Source: WHSP01 sp040905505 (GTDB lineage: Bacteria; Gemmatimonadota; Gemmatimonadetes; Longimicrobiales; Longimicrobiaceae). From it: 45,424 nucleotides of DNA. A model generated the notes under the pieces. It saw nothing but the letters and a program-made list of their open reading frames with translations. It ran no database searches and was not told where the DNA came from. The stretch covers positions 1 through 45,424 of the forward strand of contig JBBDRL010000044.1 of NCBI GenBank assembly GCA_040905505.1. The letters run 5' to 3'. Within the stretch, counting starts at the first letter, position 1, and each line of letters begins with the position of its first letter. This document shows positions 25,005 to 32,663 of the stretch, piece after piece. Both the position numbers and the translations under genes were made by a program.

Positions 25005-25175
25005 GCTATCGGCTATCGGCCATCAGCTATCGGCTACGGAAGAATTCCCTAGACGGCGCCTCGACTGCGCGGAAGCCCTCGATGACGATCGTCGTCACGC
25101 GCGCTTCGGCCGGCCAGAATCCCGCTCGGTTGCGCTTCGCTTAGCTGATAGCCGATAGCCGATAGCCGATAGCTT
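25003..25175. repeat. Inverted heptad-repeat element, MITE-like
   Basis: The ends are perfect 18-base inverted repeats: AAGCTATCGGCTATCGGC at 25003-25020 and its complement at 25158-25175. Each end belongs to a tandem heptad array of GCTATCG: five partly diverged units at 25005-25039, and four units in reverse between 25143 and 25173. About 100 bases of other sequence lie between. The element begins inside the stop codon of the App1 gene and ends 8 bases before the promoter of the EF-G-like gene. No transposase is present. Confidence 0.8.
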
Positions 25176-25183
25176 TCTCCCCC

Positions 25184-25213
25184 TTGACACCCCTGGCGGC
25201 GGCCGACTTATTG
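25184..25213 (+). promoter_or_regulatory. Promoter candidate for the EF-G-like gene
   Basis: A consensus TTGACA (25184-25189) is followed after 17-18 bases by an AT-rich box (CTTATTG, 25207-25213), about 97 bases before ATG 25310. The -35 box lies just outside the inverted-heptad element. Confidence 0.5.
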
Positions 25214-25309
25214 CAAATTACGCCCCGGCGCCCGCCCGCTCTCCTCTCTCCGGACGTGTGCGCCTCGCAGCCTGCCGGCCATCCTTCCCTCAAGCCGCGG
25301 AGGTTCGAT

Positions 25310-27415
25310 ATGGGATCCATTCCCGCCTTCACAACCGACCGGATCCGGAACGTCGTATTGCTGGGTCATGGTAGCGCGGGCAAGACCTCGCTGATCGACG
25401 CGTGTTGCCACGCCGCCGGGTCCTCGAAGCGCCACGGCTCCGCCGACGACGGAACCGCGCTCACGATGCATACGCCGGAGGAGATTGCTCACGGGATCTC
25501 CATGAACTGCTCCGTCGCCCACGCGGAGTGGATGGATCACAAGATCAACTTCATCGACACGCCCGGCTACCTGGACTTCGTGGGAGAAACGCTCTCCGGG
25601 ATCCGCGTCGCCGACGGTGCGGTGATCGTCGTGTCCGGCGCGGCGGGGGTGGAGGTCGGGACACAGCGGGTCTGGGAAATGGTCGAGGATCGGAGGCTGC
25701 CGGCCATCATATTCGTCTCGATGATGGATCGGGCGAATGTCGACTTCGAGGGCGTGTTCAGGGATGTGAAGGCGAACCTCACGTCGAAGGTGATCCCGGT
25801 CGAGGTCCCCATCGGTACCGGCGATGACTTCAGAGGGATCATCAATCTGTTTTCGGAGCAGGCGCGCTTCTACAAGCCGGGCACGCAGAAGGGCGAGTTC
25901 GAGGCCGCGCCGATCCCGGAAGATCTTCGCGAGACGGAGGCCCATTACCACTCCGAACTGATCGAGACGATCGCCGCGACGGACGATACGCTGCTGGAGC
26001 ACTACCTCGAGGGCGATCCCATCACGCGCGAGGAGGCGATCCACGCGCTGAAGCAGGCCATGATCCGAGGTGAGCTGGTCCCCCTCTTCTGCGGTGTTCC
26101 TACGCTCACCTACGGCGTTCAGGCGCTCCTGACGGAGCTCGTCGAGCTGATGCCTTCACCTCAGGAGCGCCCCCCCGAACTCTGTCAGGGACGAGGCGAT
26201 TCGATCGTGCAGATCAGAAATCTCAACAGCGATCCGTTCTGCGCGCTCGTCTTCAAGACCACCAGCGAACCTCACGTCGGAGAACTGTCCTATTTTCGCG
26301 TCTTCGGGGGCTCGGCCACGGGCGGCATGGAGGTCTACAACGCGAAGCGTGACCGGCCGGAGAAACTGGCGCATCTCGCCGTTCCGCAGGGCCGTGAGCG
26401 TCTCGAGGTCGAGAGCTTGAGGGCGGGCGATATCGGAGTCGTGGCGAAGCTGAAGGACACGCATACGAACGACACGCTCTCGACGAGCGCGCACCCGCTC
26501 GCGATCGCAGGCATCGGCTTTCCCCCACCCGATATCGCGGTGGCACTGGAGCTCGAGACCCGAGGCGATGAGGACAAGCTCTCGCACGCGCTCCACATGC
26601 TGCACGAGGAAGATCCATGCTTCGAAGCGGAGTACGTCGCGGAGCTAGGCCAGACGATCGCCCGCGGGTGTGGAGAGCTCCACCTCGAGGTCCAGATCGA
26701 GCGCATGAGGCGGAAGTACAACCTGGATGTGTCCATCCACGAGCCACGGATTCCCTACCGGGAGACGATCCGCCGCCCCGCGGAGGCTCACGGCAGGCAC
26801 AAGAAGCAGACCGGCGGACGCGGCCAGTTCGGCGACTGCCATGTGCGGCTTCGTCCGCTACCGCGCGGCGAGGGCTATCGCTTCGTCGATGCGATCGTCG
26901 GCGGCGCGATCCCCAACAAGTTCATCCCGGCGGTCGACAAGGGCATTCAGGAAGCCGCTCAGCGCGGCATTCTAGCGGGGTTCCCGGTCGTCGACCTCGA
27001 GGCCGCGTGCTACGACGGTAGCTATCACAGCGTCGACTCTTCAGAGGTCGCGTTCAAGATCGCGGGCTCGGCGGCGTTTCAGGAGGCGGCGGCCAGAGCC
27101 GATCCGATGATTCTGGAGCCGGTGCTGGAGGTCGAGGTCTCGACGCCGGATGAATTCCTCGGCGACGTCATCGGTGATCTGAACCAGCGCCGGGGGCGCA
27201 TCCTCGGCCTGGAACCCGCGGGCCGCAACCAGAAGATCCAGGCACTGGTTCCTCAGGCGGAACTATACCGATACGCTACCGCGCTGCGCTCGCTCACCCA
27301 GGGCCGCGCCGCGCACACCAGGCAATTCCATGCGTTCGAGGAGCTACCGCAGAGTGAGTTGCAGAAGGTGATCGGAACCGCACGCAAGCGGCCGGTGGAA
27401 TCCATCGCCCGATGA
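25310..27415 (+). CDS. Elongation factor G paralogue (EF-G-like, FusA2 group)
   Basis: The 701-residue translational GTPase has all EF-G domains. The P-loop is GHGSAGKTSL (19-28; canonical EF-G has AHIDAGKTT). The G3 motif is DTPGYLDF (83-90) with Tyr in place of the catalytic His of DTPGHVDF. The G4 motif is VSMMDR where EF-G has NKMDR, so the guanine-specificity Asn and Lys are both replaced. Domain IV retains the HKKQTGGRGQFGDCHVRL core, and domain V contains EVEVSTPDEFLGDVIGDLNQRRG. GGAGG (25299-25303) fixes the start. It is unlikely to be the main EF-G; a specialised or slow-GTPase role is inferred. Confidence 0.9.
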   Translation: MGSIPAFTTDRIRNVVLLGHGSAGKTSLIDACCHAAGSSKRHGSADDGTALTMHTPEEIAHGISMNCSVAHAEWMDHKINFIDTPGYLDFVGETLSGIRVADGAVIVVSGAAGVEVGTQRVWEMVEDRRLPAIIFVSMMDRANVDFEGVFRDVKANLTSKVIPVEVPIGTGDDFRGIINLFSEQARFYKPGTQKGEFEAAPIPEDLRETEAHYHSELIETIAATDDTLLEHYLEGDPITREEAIHALKQAMIRGELVPLFCGVPTLTYGVQALLTELVELMPSPQERPPELCQGRGDSIVQIRNLNSDPFCALVFKTTSEPHVGELSYFRVFGGSATGGMEVYNAKRDRPEKLAHLAVPQGRERLEVESLRAGDIGVVAKLKDTHTNDTLSTSAHPLAIAGIGFPPPDIAVALELETRGDEDKLSHALHMLHEEDPCFEAEYVAELGQTIARGCGELHLEVQIERMRRKYNLDVSIHEPRIPYRETIRRPAEAHGRHKKQTGGRGQFGDCHVRLRPLPRGEGYRFVDAIVGGAIPNKFIPAVDKGIQEAAQRGILAGFPVVDLEAACYDGSYHSVDSSEVAFKIAGSAAFQEAAARADPMILEPVLEVEVSTPDEFLGDVIGDLNQRRGRILGLEPAGRNQKIQALVPQAELYRYATALRSLTQGRAAHTRQFHAFEELPQSELQKVIGTARKRPVESIAR

Positions 27416-27425
27416 AGACGGACAC

Positions 27426-28112
27426 TTGACGGCTGCGAACGGGCTCGTCGCGGGACGGTCCGCCCTCCTCCTGGGCGGCACGGGGCTCGTGGGCGGTTTC
27501 TGCCTCGATCTGCTCCTCGCCGAGGATAGCTATGCGGCTGTACGCCTGCTGACTCGCCGCCGACTCGACCGCTCGCACCCCAAGCTGGTGCAGCACGTCG
27601 TGGATTTCGACCGGCTGGCGGAGAACGCGGAGCTTTTTCAGGTGAACGACGTGTTCTGTTGTCTGGGGAGTACGATTCGGAAGGCTGGTTCCCAGGAGGC
27701 TTTCCGACGAGTAGACGTCGATTACCCCGCATCCGCAGCGGCCCTGGCGGCGGATGCCGGCGCGGATCAGTTCCTCGTGATCTCGGCGCTCGGCGCTGAC
27801 GCCGACTCGCGCATCTTCTACAACCGCATGAAGGGTGAGATGGAAGCCCGTGTTCGCCGCCTGCCTTTTCAGGCCGTCTGGGTGTTGCGGCCGGCGCTGC
27901 TCCTGGGCGAACGCGAGGAGCGGCGGCTCGGTGAGCGAGTCGCCGAGCTCCTGCTGCGTCCATTCGGCCGACTCATGATCGGGCCGCTGCAACGGTATCG
28001 ACCCGTAGAAGCCGGCCTTGTCGCGGCTGCCATGGTCCACCTCGCACGCGAGGACGGCACGGGCGGCATCGTCGAGTCCGACGAGATCGTCGCCCTGACC
28101 GCCTACTCATAG
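27426..28112 (+). CDS. Atypical SDR, NAD(P)-binding oxidoreductase (HTATIP2-like)
   Basis: The 228-residue Rossmann protein has LLLGGTGLVGGFCLDLL at the N-terminus, NDVFCCLGSTIRKAGS, RVDVDYPASAA, FLVISALGADADSRIFYNRMKGEME and VLRPALLLGERE. This is the pattern of the HTATIP2/CC3-like atypical SDRs, which bind NADPH; Tyr-x-x-x-Lys is present as YNRMK. Substrate is unknown. The TTG start at 27426 lies 10 bases after the EF-G-like stop with GAAGACGG just upstream; no ATG or GTG is available near it. It is probably co-transcribed with the EF-G paralogue. Confidence 0.8.
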   Translation: MTAANGLVAGRSALLLGGTGLVGGFCLDLLLAEDSYAAVRLLTRRRLDRSHPKLVQHVVDFDRLAENAELFQVNDVFCCLGSTIRKAGSQEAFRRVDVDYPASAAALAADAGADQFLVISALGADADSRIFYNRMKGEMEARVRRLPFQAVWVLRPALLLGEREERRLGERVAELLLRPFGRLMIGPLQRYRPVEAGLVAAAMVHLAREDGTGGIVESDEIVALTAYS

Positions 28113-28462
28113 CGAATTCGGAGCGGTCCGTCATCTCTCCGATGCCCGGAGCCGAGCAGGTTCCGCCATGCCTTCCCCAGCGGCCGTGGACTGCGCTCTC
28201 GCGTCCCACTTCACGAGCGGCATGGGGAGGTAGGGGCGGCAGAAGTAGCAGAGCGGTCGCGCTGGACGCGCCCTGCGTTTGAAACGACGGGCGGAACAAA
28301 GCTCGCCTTCTTCAGCGAAAGCGCGCTCGGGAGTTCCGGACCGAGCGCATCGAAAGCGAAAGGCAAAGCTCCGACGGTCTCCTGCCGATATTACTAGCCA
28401 CCGCAGAGACGGACGTCCCCATGCGACCGTTCACGAGAGAGCTTCAGCGATCGGACGAGTAG
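28113..28462. other. Intergenic region upstream of the NOS gene
   Basis: This 350-base spacer holds the minus-strand coding remnant listed separately (28131-28256). I found no convincing -35/-10 pair for the downstream nitric oxide synthase gene, no RNA gene and no repeat. A TATTAC at about 28388 could be a -10, but nothing like a -35 precedes it. Confidence 0.35.
28131..28256 (-). pseudogene. C-terminal coding remnant with a CxxC motif
   Basis: A minus-strand frame ending at TGA 28131 has the strong third-position GC of real genes over about 42 codons. It reads PLCYFCRPYLPMPLVKW and then AAGEGMAEPARL. The CYFC pair (28239-28250) suggests half of a zinc site. The frame stays open upstream but loses codon bias and offers no ATG or GTG start before the internal Met. 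It is best read as the tail of a lost gene, or as a small protein from ATG 28221-28223. Confidence 0.3.
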
Positions 28463-30187
28463 ATGATCTTGATTCCAGGAACGCCATCGGGCGGCGAATC
28501 TGGCCGATGCCCGATTACCGGATCGCAAGGGCGGCTAGCCGTGCAGGAGCTTTCGCCTGCGCCGAAATTCTGGCCGGAACCGTCTCAGGTGCTCGCCGAA
28601 GCGCAGGAGTACCTTTTCCTGATGGAACGGGAAGGAGTGATCACGGCGGAGCGGCATGGCGAAAGAATCCGCGAGATCGAGGCTTCGATCGCGCGGAGCG
28701 GGAGCTACGCGCAGCAACCCCTGGAGCTCGAGTACGGGGCGAAGCTCGCGTGGCGGAACAGCGCACGTTGTATCGGCCGGCTCTACTGGCAGAAGCTCGA
28801 GGTTCGCGACCTGCGCCACCTCGATCATGCCGATGACGTCTTCGCAGCCCTCGTGGATCACCTGCGTTTCGCCTCGAACGGCGGGAAAATAAGGTCGACG
28901 ATCAGCGTATTCGCGCCGCAGGAGTCAGGAACCCGCGGAATTCGCATCTGGAATTCGCAGCTCATTCGGTATGCCGGATACCGCCGACCCGACGGGACCG
29001 TGCTCGGCGATCCGATCCATGTGGAGTTCACGAAGCTCCTGGAGCGATTGGGCTGGGACGGCGGCCAGGAGACGCCGTTCGACCTCCTGCCGATCGTCAT
29101 TCAGATGCCGGGCGAAGAGCCGCGGCTGTACGAGCTTCCGCAGGACGCCGTATTAGAGGTCGACCTCGAGCATCCCGAATTCGAATGGTTCGCCGAACTG
29201 GGGCTGAAATGGCACGCGGTGCCGGTGATCTCGAACATGCGCATGGAGATCGGGGGCGTGTCGTACTCCGCGGCTCCGTTCAACGGGTGGTACATGGGTA
29301 CCGAGGTCGGCGCCCGCAATCTTGCCGATGTCGACCGATACGATCTGCTCCCGGCCGTCGCACGATGCATGGGTCTCGATACGCGGTCGAACAGGAGGTT
29401 GTGGCGTGACCGTGCCCTCGTCGAGTTGAATGTTGCTGTCCTGCACAGCTTCCAACAGGCAGGCGCAACCGTGATCGATCACCACACGGCCGCCAAGCAC
29501 TTCATCCGACACGAGGAGTTCGAGCGGCAGGCCGACCGCCCTCTACCGGCCGAGTGGAGCTGGATCGTCCCTCCCGTCTCGGGGTCGGCAACGGAGGTGT
29601 TCCACCGCGAGTACCACGACACGCGACTGAAACCGAACTTCTTCCCGCAAGCGAATGCCTGGGAGGAGTTCCTCCCCTTCGAACCACACCCGCGACACCC
29701 GGTCCAGGCCCAGCAGATGGATCGCGACGGCCTCACCGGCCTGATCCATCGTGGCGCGCTCGACCGGGCGCTTCTCCGCTTCGCCAAGCACGGCGGCGTC
29801 GTGGCGGTTTTGGACGTGGACGATTTCCAGGGGCTCGCCGAGAAGTACGGGCAGCCGATCGGAAACGCACTGCTCGAGGCGGCAGCTCAGACCTTGCTCG
29901 GCACCCTTCGGCCGGACGACGTCTGCGCTCGTCATGGCAGCGATGCGTTCTGCATGCTTCTGGCGGGGATCGAGACGAGGGCCGACGCACTCGCCGTCAT
30001 GGAGCGGGTTCAGCGGGCGCTTGGGCGGGTTCAGCTCGAAGAGCTGCCGCGGGTCGGGATCAATGCGACGATCGGATTGACGTTCGTCGATCCGGGTTCA
30101 AACGCGGCGAGCAGCCTGCAACGCGCAACAGAGGCACTTCGCGAAGCGCGATCCGAGGGTGGCAACACGGTGCGACTGGCCGGGTGA
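28463..30187 (+). CDS. nos: Bacterial nitric oxide synthase oxygenase fused to a degenerate GGDEF domain
   Basis: The 574-residue protein has two modules. Residues about 35-400 form a NOS oxygenase: WRNSARCIGR (97-106, heme-ligand Cys103), GTRGIRIWNSQLIRYAGY, LKWHAVPVISNMRMEIGG, FNGWYMGTEVGARNL (substrate-binding Glu281), HHTAAKHFIRHEE and PPVSGSATEVFHREY. It should make NO and citrulline from arginine. No reductase domain is attached, as in most bacterial NOS. Residues 420-574 are GGDEF-like: DGLTGLIHRGALDRAL, LDVDDFQGLAEKYG and RPDDVCARHGSDAF. GGDEF is replaced by GSDAF (492-496), and the usual Asn/Asp of the nucleotide site are Ala459 and Asn468, so cyclase activity is doubtful. The I-site RxxD (Arg483-Asp486) is kept at the usual distance. 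The start is uncertain; a GTG near 28541 is an alternative. Confidence 0.92.
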   Translation: MILIPGTPSGGESGRCPITGSQGRLAVQELSPAPKFWPEPSQVLAEAQEYLFLMEREGVITAERHGERIREIEASIARSGSYAQQPLELEYGAKLAWRNSARCIGRLYWQKLEVRDLRHLDHADDVFAALVDHLRFASNGGKIRSTISVFAPQESGTRGIRIWNSQLIRYAGYRRPDGTVLGDPIHVEFTKLLERLGWDGGQETPFDLLPIVIQMPGEEPRLYELPQDAVLEVDLEHPEFEWFAELGLKWHAVPVISNMRMEIGGVSYSAAPFNGWYMGTEVGARNLADVDRYDLLPAVARCMGLDTRSNRRLWRDRALVELNVAVLHSFQQAGATVIDHHTAAKHFIRHEEFERQADRPLPAEWSWIVPPVSGSATEVFHREYHDTRLKPNFFPQANAWEEFLPFEPHPRHPVQAQQMDRDGLTGLIHRGALDRALLRFAKHGGVVAVLDVDDFQGLAEKYGQPIGNALLEAAAQTLLGTLRPDDVCARHGSDAFCMLLAGIETRADALAVMERVQRALGRVQLEELPRVGINATIGLTFVDPGSNAASSLQRATEALREARSEGGNTVRLAG

Positions 30188-30229
30188 TCCGAACGGCCCA
30201 GCTCCGACGGTGCTTCCGCCGCGTGATCG

Positions 30230-30736
30230 TCACCTATGAGCCGCGAGAAACGCGCGTCCGTGCCAGGACTCGTGCAGCGGTCGCTCCCATTCGCCATTCC
30301 GAAGCGCGCCCGCCGTCGCAACCGTGTTGTCGAAGACGGTCGTTTCGGGTCCGATGTCTCCGTTGGCGATCAATCTTCGAAATTCGGGGCGCGGAACCGC
30401 CTGAACATTGCCGGCCGCGTCACGGTACAAGATCAGAGACGAGTCCAAAAGCGAAACCCGGAGCTGACCCTCCGCGGCCTTCAGGGTGCGGTACAGCGCA
30501 TCGATCGAGCAGCCGCTGACGCCCGTTGCGGCTTCATCGGCCCCGACGATGAGCAACCGGTCGTAGCGCCACTCGAATGCGCCGACGACCGCCTGGCCGT
30601 GGGCCAACCAGCTCTGGATGAAGGTTTCGACGCCGGCTACGAGATGCTCGGCTTCGACTCCTGCGATGGCTCGCGAGGCGCCGAAAACCCAGATGCGAGC
30701 TTCGTCGGGCAATTCGGAAAAGGGAATTTTGGGCAC
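30230..30736 (-). CDS. Conserved protein of unknown function with SGCSID motif
   Basis: The 168-residue soluble protein begins VPKIPFSELPDEARIWVFGASR and contains FEWRYDRLLIVGADEA, SGCSIDALYRTLKAAE and VFDNTVATAGALRNGEWERPL. Database entries with this SGCSID pattern from Bacteroidetes and relatives are often mislabelled as ABC transporter ATPase; no Walker motif is present here. GTG 30734-30736 with AAGGA seven bases upstream is the start; the open frame continues to a TTG at 30808 without support. It follows the zinc-ribbon membrane protein by 19 bases in one transcript and is convergent to the NOS-GGDEF gene. Confidence 0.65.
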   Translation of the reverse strand: MPKIPFSELPDEARIWVFGASRAIAGVEAEHLVAGVETFIQSWLAHGQAVVGAFEWRYDRLLIVGADEAATGVSGCSIDALYRTLKAAEGQLRVSLLDSSLILYRDAAGNVQAVPRPEFRRLIANGDIGPETTVFDNTVATAGALRNGEWERPLHESWHGRAFLAAHR

Positions 30737-30755
30737 GATATCCTTCAGATGAATT

Positions 30756-31064
30756 TCAGCGAGGCTTCGACTCGGACCGTCGCACGTCGGCCTCGTCGTG
30801 GTGGACAACGGAACGTTCGGTCGGAGGCGGAATGCGCCGGGCCAGGCCTTCCCACCCGCATCGCGGGCACCACCGCCACCGCACCCGGCCGAGCGACAGC
30901 GCCGATCCGACCCGGCCCGCCCTGTTCGTGCGGATCAGTAGCGTCTCGTGATCGCAGAGGATACACAGCCGCTCCGCGGGGAGCAGCAGGTAGATCATCG
31001 TGAAAGCGAGCAGTAGCTTTGCGACGACCGCGACGAAGAAGAAAAGGAGCCAGTAATACCACAT
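30756..31064 (-). CDS. Small membrane protein with a C-terminal zinc ribbon
   Basis: The 102-residue protein starts MWYYWLLFFFVAVVAKLLLAF, a single long hydrophobic helix (or hairpin) to about residue 30. It then has two CxxC knuckles, CILCDHETLL and CPRCGWEGLA, spaced as in a zinc ribbon, and a charged tail. The function is unknown; such proteins often hold a membrane complex or sense metal/redox state. GTG 31068-31070 two codons upstream is an alternative start. It leads the two-gene unit with the SGCSID protein and has a promoter candidate at 31094-31122. Confidence 0.6.
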   Translation of the reverse strand: MWYYWLLFFFVAVVAKLLLAFTMIYLLLPAERLCILCDHETLLIRTNRAGRVGSALSLGRVRWRWCPRCGWEGLARRIPPPTERSVVHHDEADVRRSESKPR

Positions 31065-31093
31065 GAGCACCGCAGAAGAGAGAGGGCCTACTC

Positions 31094-31122
31094 AAGGTAG
31101 AGCGCGAATCGAGACGGATCAA
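31094..31122 (-). promoter_or_regulatory. Promoter for the zinc-ribbon/SGCSID pair
   Basis: Minus-strand TTGATC (31117-31122), 17 bases, TACCTT (31094-31099), about 30 bases before the start codon. The -10 form matches others in this window. Confidence 0.5.
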
Positions 31123-31154
31123 GAGAAGATGAAGCCGCGAGCCGAAGCGGTTTC

Positions 31155-31183
31155 TTGACTACCTAAGCATCTGCGGATATGGT
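31155..31183 (+). promoter_or_regulatory. Promoter for the beta-lactamase-fold hydrolase
   Basis: TTGACT (31155-31160), 17 bases, TATGGT (31178-31183), about 80 bases before ATG 31265. Together with the leftward promoter at 31094-31122 it makes this a compact divergent control region. Confidence 0.55.
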
Positions 31184-31264
31184 GATTGGGTCCTCCCGCC
31201 GCCATCAACCGTTTCGACTCCGTCGGTCCCTCGATCGATCAGTCCTCATCCCGCCGATCGGGCT

Positions 31265-32551
31265 ATGCTGCTTGCACTTGCAATAATGGTTCTTCAGGGC
31301 CTTCCGGCCGACACACTCCTCGCCCCCGGCGTCATACTCCTGGGTGAGGAGATCGAGACGCCTACCTACGTCGCTGACCGATCCACACCTGAGTCCGTGC
31401 CGATTGGATCGTACGCCTCCATGACGAGAGCGCCCTTCGATCTGCCCGATTCACCGGTCCACCTCATCGAGTCGCCGGGGAATCTGGGGTTCACGGATGC
31501 CGAGCTGCGGCATGCGATCGATTCGATCGAGAGCGAAGTCTACCGCGGGGGCTTCCCGGGTGCGGCCGTCGCGATCGGAAGGTGGAGCCGCACGGTCCTG
31601 GAGCGGGGAATCGGCACGCATGACCGCGTCCTTGGCTCACCCGCCGTAGACCCCGACCGCACCATATACGACCTGGCGTCGCTTACGAAGGTCGTCGCCA
31701 CGACCGCGGCGGTGATGCTCCTCGTCGAGGACGGGCGAATGCTGCTCGACGCGCCGGTCTCTCGCTACCTGCCGCATTTCGGAGGTGGCGACAAGGATCG
31801 CGTGACCATTCGGCACCTGCTTACCCATACGTCAGGGCTGCCGGCCTGGATCAACACGAGCGCCCTTACCGAGCAGCAGTCTTTGATGAAGGCCATCTCG
31901 GCGCCGCTCAGGTCTGCACCCGGTGAGAGGGTCGAATACTCGGATGTGGGCTTCGTCGTGCTCTGGGCCGCCACCGACGCGGTCAGTGCGGTACCGCTAC
32001 CGGAGTTGCTTCAGTGGCGCGTCTACGGACCGCTGGAGATGTGGTCCACCGGCTTCGCCCCCGGGGCCGATTGCGAGCGCTGCGCACCCACGCTAGACGA
32101 GCAGGGCTACCGGGGCATCGTCCACGATCCTACCGCCCGAAATCTCGGAGGGGTCACCGGCAACGCGGGCCTCTTTTCCACGGCTCACGACCTCTCGCGG
32201 TTTGCCGCCATGCTGGCGAACGGCGGAGAGCTCGACGGCGTCCGTGTCTTCGAGAAATCCACGATCGACGAGTTCACGCGCCGTCAGCCCCGCACGAGAA
32301 CGCGCGCTCTGGGGTGGGATACACCGGACGCCCGCGGCCGCGGGGCGGGCGGATTGAGAATTTCCCAGAGCGGTTTCGGTCATACCGGCTTCACCGGCAC
32401 TTCGCTCTGGATCGATCCGGAGCGGGGCACGTGGGCCGTGCTCCTCGCCAACAGAACTCTCCTTCCGCGTGGCCCAAACCGCATGCAGGCCATCCGTCGA
32501 GAACTGAACGACCGCGTGGCTTCCTCCGTCGATCTCGCTCGCGACCGGTAG
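31265..32551 (+). CDS. Serine hydrolase, class C beta-lactamase/penicillin-binding fold
   Basis: The 428-residue protein has a hydrophobic N-terminus (1-14, short signal-like), then a beta-lactamase domain with ASLTK (nucleophile Ser139, Lys142), VEYSD (the YxN position, with Asp for Asn) and FGHTGFTGT (the KTG position, HTG as in esterase-type members). Conserved blocks IRHLLTHTSGLP and GNAGLFSTAHDLSRFAAML are typical. Members include D-Ala-D-Ala peptidases, esterases and aminopeptidases; HTG and YSD favour an esterase or peptidase over a true beta-lactamase. It lies upstream of D-amino-acid transaminase, so a cell-wall role is possible. Confidence 0.85.
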   Translation: MLLALAIMVLQGLPADTLLAPGVILLGEEIETPTYVADRSTPESVPIGSYASMTRAPFDLPDSPVHLIESPGNLGFTDAELRHAIDSIESEVYRGGFPGAAVAIGRWSRTVLERGIGTHDRVLGSPAVDPDRTIYDLASLTKVVATTAAVMLLVEDGRMLLDAPVSRYLPHFGGGDKDRVTIRHLLTHTSGLPAWINTSALTEQQSLMKAISAPLRSAPGERVEYSDVGFVVLWAATDAVSAVPLPELLQWRVYGPLEMWSTGFAPGADCERCAPTLDEQGYRGIVHDPTARNLGGVTGNAGLFSTAHDLSRFAAMLANGGELDGVRVFEKSTIDEFTRRQPRTRTRALGWDTPDARGRGAGGLRISQSGFGHTGFTGTSLWIDPERGTWAVLLANRTLLPRGPNRMQAIRRELNDRVASSVDLARDR

Positions 32552-32586
32552 GGTTCGAGGGTCGAGGGGTCGGGCTCAGGTTCTAG
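32552..32586. repeat. Degenerate heptad array at a gene 3' end
   Basis: Directly after the hydrolase stop, GTTCGAG-GGTCGAG-GGGTCGG is followed by GCTCAGG-TTCTAG, reading as imperfect 7-base units. It resembles the perfect heptad arrays at 1-54 and 25003-25175 in unit length and 3'-end location, but the unit sequence differs. Confidence 0.3.
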
Positions 32587-32594
32587 CCTGCTAC

Positions 32595-32623
32595 TTGCGA
32601 TGCGTTCCAGCGCAGTCTATACC
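32595..32623 (+). promoter_or_regulatory. Promoter candidate for D-amino-acid transaminase
   Basis: TTGCGA (32595-32600), 17 bases, TATACC (32618-32623), 40 bases upstream of ATG 32664. Confidence 0.4.
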
Positions 32624-32663
32624 GCAACATGCTCCGCCGAACCTACTTCAGCCCGATAGTACC

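Noticed and set aside
25040..25142. Protein-coding fragment inside the inverted-heptad element
   Set aside because: A short minus-strand reading (TTIVIEGFRAVEAP) is open but has no start, stop or known match within about 100 bases.
25003..25175. CRISPR array
   Set aside because: Repeat units are 7 bases without unique spacers between them, and arrays are inverted; no cas genes are present.
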